A stretch of 5,727 bases of DNA from Methanocorpusculum sp. Its GTDB lineage: Archaea; Halobacteriota; Methanomicrobia; Methanomicrobiales; Methanocorpusculaceae. The DNA is taken from positions 1 to 5,727 of the forward strand of contig DALTYF010000071.1 in NCBI GenBank assembly GCA_029986195.1, in the 5' to 3' direction. The notes beneath the pieces were generated by a model, which was not told the DNA's origin, ran no database searches, and saw only the letters and a program-made list of their open reading frames with translations. Every line of letters begins with the position of its first letter. Position 1 is the first letter of the stretch. A program made the position numbers and the translations under genes. Below, in pieces: positions 1 to 3,354 of this stretch.

Positions 1-2
1 CC

Positions 3-203
3 GCCGCCGCCCAGATCGAACTTGCAAAACTCCTCAGGCTGCCGAAGACCGGTACAAAACCAACCGCCCAGACACGACTGTCCGAACTTGCCGACTGGCT
101 TGCCGTCATGTACCGGCTTGCGGAAACTGCATCCGCAGAACCCGGTCAGCAGCACACCGGCCGCCAGCCTGCAGACCTGCGGGCTGCCCGGCTGTTTTCC
201 TGA
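3..203 (+). CDS. C-terminal end of an unidentified protein (5' truncated)
   Basis: Sixty-six codons are open from the left edge to a TGA at 201-203. I do not recognise the protein. The visible part is Ala/Leu-rich and looks helical: an amphipathic start (AQIELAKLLRLPK), a second helical stretch (RLSELADWLAVMYRLAETA, roughly residues 27-45 of the fragment), then a polar, Gln/Arg-rich tail ending in LRAARLFS. This frame is preferred over the other two because its codons (GCC, CTT, GAA, CTG, GAC) match those of the gat genes; the competing frames read as Pro/Ser/Cys- or Arg/Cys-rich sequence without family character. It lies on the same strand as gatC, 167 bases upstream, so it could be a neighbouring transcription unit or the first visible gene of a longer operon. 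No signal peptide, metal-binding motif or catalytic motif is visible in this fragment. The reading of the first ten bases, a CCG run at the edge, is less certain. Confidence 0.55.
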   Translation, partial: AAAQIELAKLLRLPKTGTKPTAQTRLSELADWLAVMYRLAETASAEPGQQHTGRQPADLRAARLFS

Positions 204-230
204 CAAAGTGCCGCAACCGCACTATAATAA
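200..230 (+). promoter_or_regulatory. Candidate promoter of the gatCAB-topA operon (TATA-like box 223-230)
   Basis: TATAATAA at 223-230 is the best TATA-like element in the gap before gatC. For an archaeal promoter it would place the transcription start about 25 bases downstream, near 250-255, giving a leader of roughly 115-120 bases. The six bases just upstream (CCGCAC) do not resemble the purine/A-rich TFB element, so the archaeal call is weak. The same bases also read as a near-consensus bacterial sigma70 promoter: CTGACA at 200-205, a 17-base spacer, and TATAAT at 223-228. The -35-like part overlaps the stop of the upstream gene. No comparable element is seen between gatC, gatA, gatB and topA. 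Confidence 0.4.
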
Positions 231-231
231 T

Positions 232-288
232 GGACCCGGAAAACCCTGCGCCGGACCCGGGGCACCCCGCAACTTTTTGCCAAAACCC
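232..288 (+). repeat. Tandem operator-like repeat GGACCCGGnnnACCC, 21-bp period
   Basis: GGACCCGG occurs at 232-239 and again at 253-260. Each copy is followed after three bases by ACCC (243-246 and 264-267). A third ACCC lies in phase at 285-288, where the longer AAAACCC of the first copy (240-246) also recurs (282-288, offset 42). The 21-base offset is about two turns of DNA, so the copies would face the same side of the helix. The array starts just after the TATA-like box and covers the expected transcription start, which is where an archaeal repressor would bind. This function is inferred only; the array may also be chance in GC-rich sequence. Confidence 0.4.
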
Positions 289-303
289 GATCAATCTTCC
301 CGT

Positions 304-326
304 AAGAGTAGTAACTCTTTTTACTC
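304..326 (+). terminator. Small hairpin plus T-run; possible terminator or attenuator
   Basis: AAGAGT (304-309) and ACTCTT (314-319) are perfect inverted arms around a four-base loop AGTA, and the right arm runs into five T residues (318-322). This resembles a short terminator. It lies 100 bases beyond the upstream stop codon but only about 50 bases before gatC. If transcription starts near 250 it would sit inside the gatC leader, where it could act as an attenuator rather than an end signal. The same left arm (GAGTA, 306-310) can alternatively pair with TACTC at 322-326. The stem is only six base pairs and AT-containing, so its stability is modest. Confidence 0.3.
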
Positions 327-357
327 AAAACAACATCATCACTAAACTACTATTCAC

Positions 358-361
358 AGGT
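358..361 (+). promoter_or_regulatory. Ribosome-binding site of gatC
   Basis: AGGT lies nine bases before the ATG at 371. It is a short match to the 16S 3' end and weaker than the sites used by gatA and gatB. It helps decide the gatC start: the same frame is open back to an ATG at 230, but that ATG lacks a good site and the extra 47 residues do not resemble GatC. Confidence 0.45.
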
Positions 362-370
362 CGCAGAAAA

Positions 371-640
371 ATGGTCTCTGAAAACGATGTTCTCCATATC
401 GCAGAACTTGCCGACATCGGTATTGCCACGTCCGAACTCGGCAAATTCACTGAACAGTTCAACGCAATTCTCGAATACTTCGATATCCTCGACACTCTGA
501 CCGCAGATGATGAACTGGATCGTCCGCTGGTCAACGTGTTCCGCGAAGACGAGGTCAGACCCTCTCTTTCGCAGGAAGAAGCGCTTGCAAACTCCCATAA
601 CCCCGAAGACGGCTACATCCGCGCTCCCCGGGTGATCTAA
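371..640 (+). CDS. gatC: Aspartyl/glutamyl-tRNA amidotransferase subunit C
   Basis: GatC is the small structural subunit of the cytoplasmic GatCAB complex; in known structures it wraps around GatA and contacts GatB, stabilising the enzyme that amidates mischarged tRNA. The 89 residues match the usual family size of about 90-100. Family features visible are the N-terminal helix HIAELADIGI (9-18), an acidic helix with FNAILEYFDILD (30-41), the conserved REDEVRPSLS segment (58-67), the EEALANS helix (69-75), and the terminal PEDGYIRAPRVI (78-89). The start at 371 is chosen because it gives the family-length protein; the in-frame ATG at 230 would add a Pro/Asn-rich extension without family character. 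The gene is the first of the gat genes, and its stop codon TAA directly abuts the gatA ATG. The last codons (RVI) also carry the gatA ribosome-binding site. Confidence 0.95.
   Translation: MVSENDVLHIAELADIGIATSELGKFTEQFNAILEYFDILDTLTADDELDRPLVNVFREDEVRPSLSQEEALANSHNPEDGYIRAPRVI
631..637 (+). promoter_or_regulatory. Ribosome-binding site of gatA, inside gatC
   Basis: GGTGATC is perfectly complementary to GATCACC near the 3' end of 16S rRNA. It is made by the codons for the last residues of GatC and ends three bases before the gatA ATG. The close spacing and the immediate stop-start junction suggest translational coupling. Confidence 0.6.
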
Positions 641-1918
641 ATGTCCGACGCATACAACGCATTCCTCTCTGACATCGAAATACCCTCCGACGCCTGCGGA
701 CCGCTTGCCGGCATCCGCGTAGCGGTCAAAGACAACATCTCCACCAAAAACATCCCCACCACCTGCGCCTCCAAAATTCTTCTCGGCTATATCCCGCCCT
801 ACGACGCCCACGCCGTAGAACTTCTCAAAGCCGCAGGCGCCACAATCGCCGGCAAAACCAATATGGACGAGTTCGGTATGGGAACCACCACAGAAAACAG
901 CGCGTTTGGTCCCGCCTTAAACCCCCGCGACACCACCCGCGTCACCGGCGGCTCCTCCGGCGGTTCCGCAGCAGCAGTTGCCGCTGGTCTCGTCCCCATG
1001 GCACTTGGCTCCGGCACCGGCGGGTCCATCCGCTGCCCCGCATCCTTCTGCGGTATTGTCGGCCTCAAGCCTTCTTACGGTCGGGTCAGCCGTTACGGTT
1101 TAATCCCCTATGCCAACTCCTTTGAACAGATCGGCCCCATGGCAGCAAACGTTACCGATACTGCAAAACTCTTCAGCGTCATTGCCGGCGGCGACCGCCG
1201 CGACTCAACCTCGGTTGACAAACCCTACAGCTTTGCAGACCTTCACGCCGACATCAAAGGAAAAGTAATCGGCGTGCCCAAGGAATACTTTGGAGAAGGC
1301 GTTGACGCCGACGTAGCCAAAACCGTTGAAACATCCATTGGCAGACTCGAAGAACTCGGCGCGGTCATCCGCGAGGTATCGTTACCCTCCATGCAGTATG
1401 CGCTTGCCGCCTACTATGTCACCTGCACCTGCGAGGCAAGCTCCAACCTTGATCGTTTCGACGGTGTCAGATACGGCCCTGAACCAGAGATGAACCTCCC
1501 CTGGCACGACGCATACACCAAAGTCCGCGAAGCAGGCTTCGGCCCCGAAGTCCGCCGGAGAATTCTCCTCGGGACCTTCGCTCTCTCCGCAGGATACTAC
1601 GGCAAATACTACGTCAAGGCCCAGCACGCAAAACAGCTGATCCGCCGCGACTTTCTGCGGGTCCTGACCGACTGCGACCTCCTTGCAGGTCCGACCATGC
1701 CCAACGTTGCCCCGAAACTCGGCGAAATGACCGCAGATCCCCTGCGCATGTACCAGACCGACATCCTCACCGTCCTGGTCAACATTGCAGGCATCCCGGC
1801 AATCTCCCTCCCCTGCGGAACCGCCCACGGTATGCCGGTCGGACTGCAGCTGATGGGAAGAATGTTCGGCGAAGAAGCGCTGTTCAATGCCGCGCTTGCA
1901 TTCGAGGAGGTGGCATAA
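641..1918 (+). CDS. gatA: Aspartyl/glutamyl-tRNA amidotransferase subunit A (glutaminase subunit)
   Basis: GatA hydrolyses glutamine and supplies ammonia, which is passed to GatB to amidate Asp-tRNA(Asn) or Glu-tRNA(Gln). The 425 residues form one amidase-signature domain. By motif spacing with the characterised Staphylococcus enzyme (Lys79, Ser154, Ser178), the catalytic triad is Lys30 (AVKDNI), cis-Ser105 (GGSSGGSA, 103-110) and nucleophile Ser129 (TGGSIR, 126-131). Also visible are GLKPSYGRVSRYGL and, later, the RRILLGTFALSAGYY segment and the Asp of YQTDILTVLVNIAG, regions that bind glutamine in the family. The protein is shorter than bacterial GatA (about 485), mostly because its N-terminus starts near the first strand; this is expected for archaeal forms. 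One oddity: the signature normally reads S-D-T-G-G-S, but here residue 125 is Gly (codon GGC, 1013-1015). All triad residues are intact, so I still expect an active enzyme. It lies between gatC and gatB with zero-base junctions on both sides. Confidence 0.96.
   Translation: MSDAYNAFLSDIEIPSDACGPLAGIRVAVKDNISTKNIPTTCASKILLGYIPPYDAHAVELLKAAGATIAGKTNMDEFGMGTTTENSAFGPALNPRDTTRVTGGSSGGSAAAVAAGLVPMALGSGTGGSIRCPASFCGIVGLKPSYGRVSRYGLIPYANSFEQIGPMAANVTDTAKLFSVIAGGDRRDSTSVDKPYSFADLHADIKGKVIGVPKEYFGEGVDADVAKTVETSIGRLEELGAVIREVSLPSMQYALAAYYVTCTCEASSNLDRFDGVRYGPEPEMNLPWHDAYTKVREAGFGPEVRRRILLGTFALSAGYYGKYYVKAQHAKQLIRRDFLRVLTDCDLLAGPTMPNVAPKLGEMTADPLRMYQTDILTVLVNIAGIPAISLPCGTAHGMPVGLQLMGRMFGEEALFNAALAFEEVA
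1905..1912 (+). promoter_or_regulatory. Ribosome-binding site of gatB, inside gatA
   Basis: AGGAGGTG is an eight-base perfect complement of CACCTCCT at the 16S 3' end, six bases before the gatB ATG. It is the strongest site in the window and is encoded by the last sense codons of gatA (Glu-Glu-Val-Ala). It fixes the gatB start at 1919. Confidence 0.75.
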
Positions 1919-3352
1919 ATGGCCGACGAAGAGATGAAGGTCATCATCGGTCTTGAAGTCCACTGTCAGCTGGACACTGCATCAAAACTGTTCTGCGGAT
2001 GTTCCGCAGACTTCCGTGCCGACGCCCCGAACACCCACGTATGCCCGGTCTGTCTCGGCCTGCCCGGCGCCCTCCCGGTCTTAAACAAAAAAGCAATTGA
2101 GTACGCGCTCAAAGTCGCAAAAGCCCTCAACTGTACCATCCCGGAGGAAGGCGAGTTCTGCCGGAAGAACTACTTCTACCCTGACCTCGTCAAAGCCTAC
2201 CAGATCACCATGGGTGACAACCCTCTGGCTCTCGGCGGATACATTGAGATTGAAGACGACGCAGGCAATCCGAAGGTCGTCAACCTGACCCGTATCCACG
2301 TCGAGGAAGACCCCGGAAGACTTGTTCACATGGGCAACAAGGAACGCGGACACTACACCCTTGTTGACTATAACAGATCCGGCATTCCCTTAATCGAAAT
2401 GGTTACCGAGCCAGAACTGTCCTCACCCAAAGAGGCCCGCCGCCTCTTAAACAAACTGCGGGCAACCCTTGAGTACCTCGATGTATTCGATCCGGAAAAG
2501 GAAGGCTCCATCCGTGTGGATGCAAACATCTCCATCAAAGGCCATGAGCGGGTCGAGATCAAAAACATCTCCTCCTACAAAGGTGTCGAAAAGGCACTGA
2601 CCTTTGAGATCACCCGGCAGAAGAACCTCATCCGCCGCGGAGGGACCATCGTGCGCGAGACCCGCCACTTCCAGGAAGGAATGGGAACCACCACCAGCGC
2701 ACGGTCCAAGGAAACCGCGACCGACTACCGCTACTTCCCCGAACCCGACCTGCCGGCCATCCGCGTTGCAGCCTGGGTTAACGACATTGTCCTTCCTGAA
2801 CTGCCGGATGCACGCCGCGACCGGTTTATGCAGCAGTACGGCATCGCCGTCAACCATGCAAGAACGCTTACCGGCGACCTCCGGCTTGCCGAGTTCTACG
2901 AAACCGTCGCGGACGTCGGCGCTGCACTCGCCGCATCCTGGATTGCCGACATCCTGATTGGTGAACTCAACTACCGCGACATGGGACTCAGTGAAGTTGC
3001 TGCCCATACGCCGGAGTTCAAAGACCTCATCGTACTCGTCCGCGACAAAAAGATCACCGACAAGGCAGGAGTCGAAGTCCTCCGTGTCTGGCTTGACGAC
3101 CTTCATGCAGGAGAGAAAAAGGAAACTCCAGCACAGATCGTCGAGCGGCTCGGCCTTGCCCGTGAGTCCGGCGAGTCCTTCCGCGGCATCGTCGAACATA
3201 TCTTAGCCACCAACCCGCAGGCAGTCGCCGACCACAAAGCCGGAAAGAAAGGTGCTCTTAACTTCATCGTCGGACAGGTCATGAAAGAGACCAAAGGCAA
3301 ATCCGACCCGCGTGAAATCCACGCCATGATTGCAGAGCTTGTAGGAGAATAA
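1919..3352 (+). CDS. gatB: Aspartyl/glutamyl-tRNA amidotransferase subunit B
   Basis: GatB binds the mischarged tRNA, activates the side-chain carboxylate with ATP and adds ammonia received from GatA. The 477 residues match the normal family length. The N-terminal cradle domain (about 1-290) starts with VIIGLEVHCQL and holds four cysteines, Cys26, Cys28, Cys42 and Cys45 (CGC and VCPVC), forming the zinc site found in archaeal and many other GatB proteins. HVEEDPGR (127-134) is the Mg/ATP-site segment, with Arg134 where many bacterial forms have Lys; DYNRSGIPLIEMVTEP follows. The C-terminal part is a helical domain followed by the YqeY-like tRNA-binding tail, recognisable by GKKGALNFIVGQVMKETKG near the end. 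Nothing is missing or frameshifted. It abuts gatA directly and is followed two bases after its stop by topA. In archaea with GatDE the expected substrate is Asp-tRNA(Asn), but the sequence alone does not exclude Glu-tRNA(Gln). Confidence 0.97.
   Translation: MADEEMKVIIGLEVHCQLDTASKLFCGCSADFRADAPNTHVCPVCLGLPGALPVLNKKAIEYALKVAKALNCTIPEEGEFCRKNYFYPDLVKAYQITMGDNPLALGGYIEIEDDAGNPKVVNLTRIHVEEDPGRLVHMGNKERGHYTLVDYNRSGIPLIEMVTEPELSSPKEARRLLNKLRATLEYLDVFDPEKEGSIRVDANISIKGHERVEIKNISSYKGVEKALTFEITRQKNLIRRGGTIVRETRHFQEGMGTTTSARSKETATDYRYFPEPDLPAIRVAAWVNDIVLPELPDARRDRFMQQYGIAVNHARTLTGDLRLAEFYETVADVGAALAASWIADILIGELNYRDMGLSEVAAHTPEFKDLIVLVRDKKITDKAGVEVLRVWLDDLHAGEKKETPAQIVERLGLARESGESFRGIVEHILATNPQAVADHKAGKKGALNFIVGQVMKETKGKSDPREIHAMIAELVGE
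3343..3347 (+). promoter_or_regulatory. Ribosome-binding site of topA, inside gatB
   Basis: AGGAG lies in the final gatB codons (Val-Gly-Glu), seven bases before the ATG at 3355. It supports that start and continued translation from the gat transcript. Confidence 0.6.
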
Positions 3353-3354
3353 CC

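Noticed and set aside
22..345. Open frame of 107 codons covering the upstream end and the leader
   Set aside because: It is rich in Pro, Ser, Cys and Asn, runs through the TATA-like box and hairpin, and competes with a frame (3-203) whose codon use matches the neighbours.
230..370. N-terminal extension of GatC from the in-frame ATG at 230
   Set aside because: The extra 47 residues do not resemble GatC, the ATG overlaps the TATA-like element, and the start at 371 has a ribosome-binding site and gives the family length.
204..370. tRNA gene or T-box-like riboswitch in the leader, suggested by the tRNA-related operon
   Set aside because: I find no cloverleaf, no TTCGA-type T-arm, and no T-box sequence; the only structure is the small hairpin at 304-326.
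2447..3199. Long antisense frame (250 codons) opposite gatB
   Set aside because: Its length is explained by the C-ending codon bias of gatB on the other strand; it has no ribosome-binding site context or recognisable motif.
641..3352. A new defence or biosynthetic amidase system instead of GatCAB
   Set aside because: All three subunits are present in standard order with intact core motifs and normal lengths; only one signature residue in GatA is unusual.
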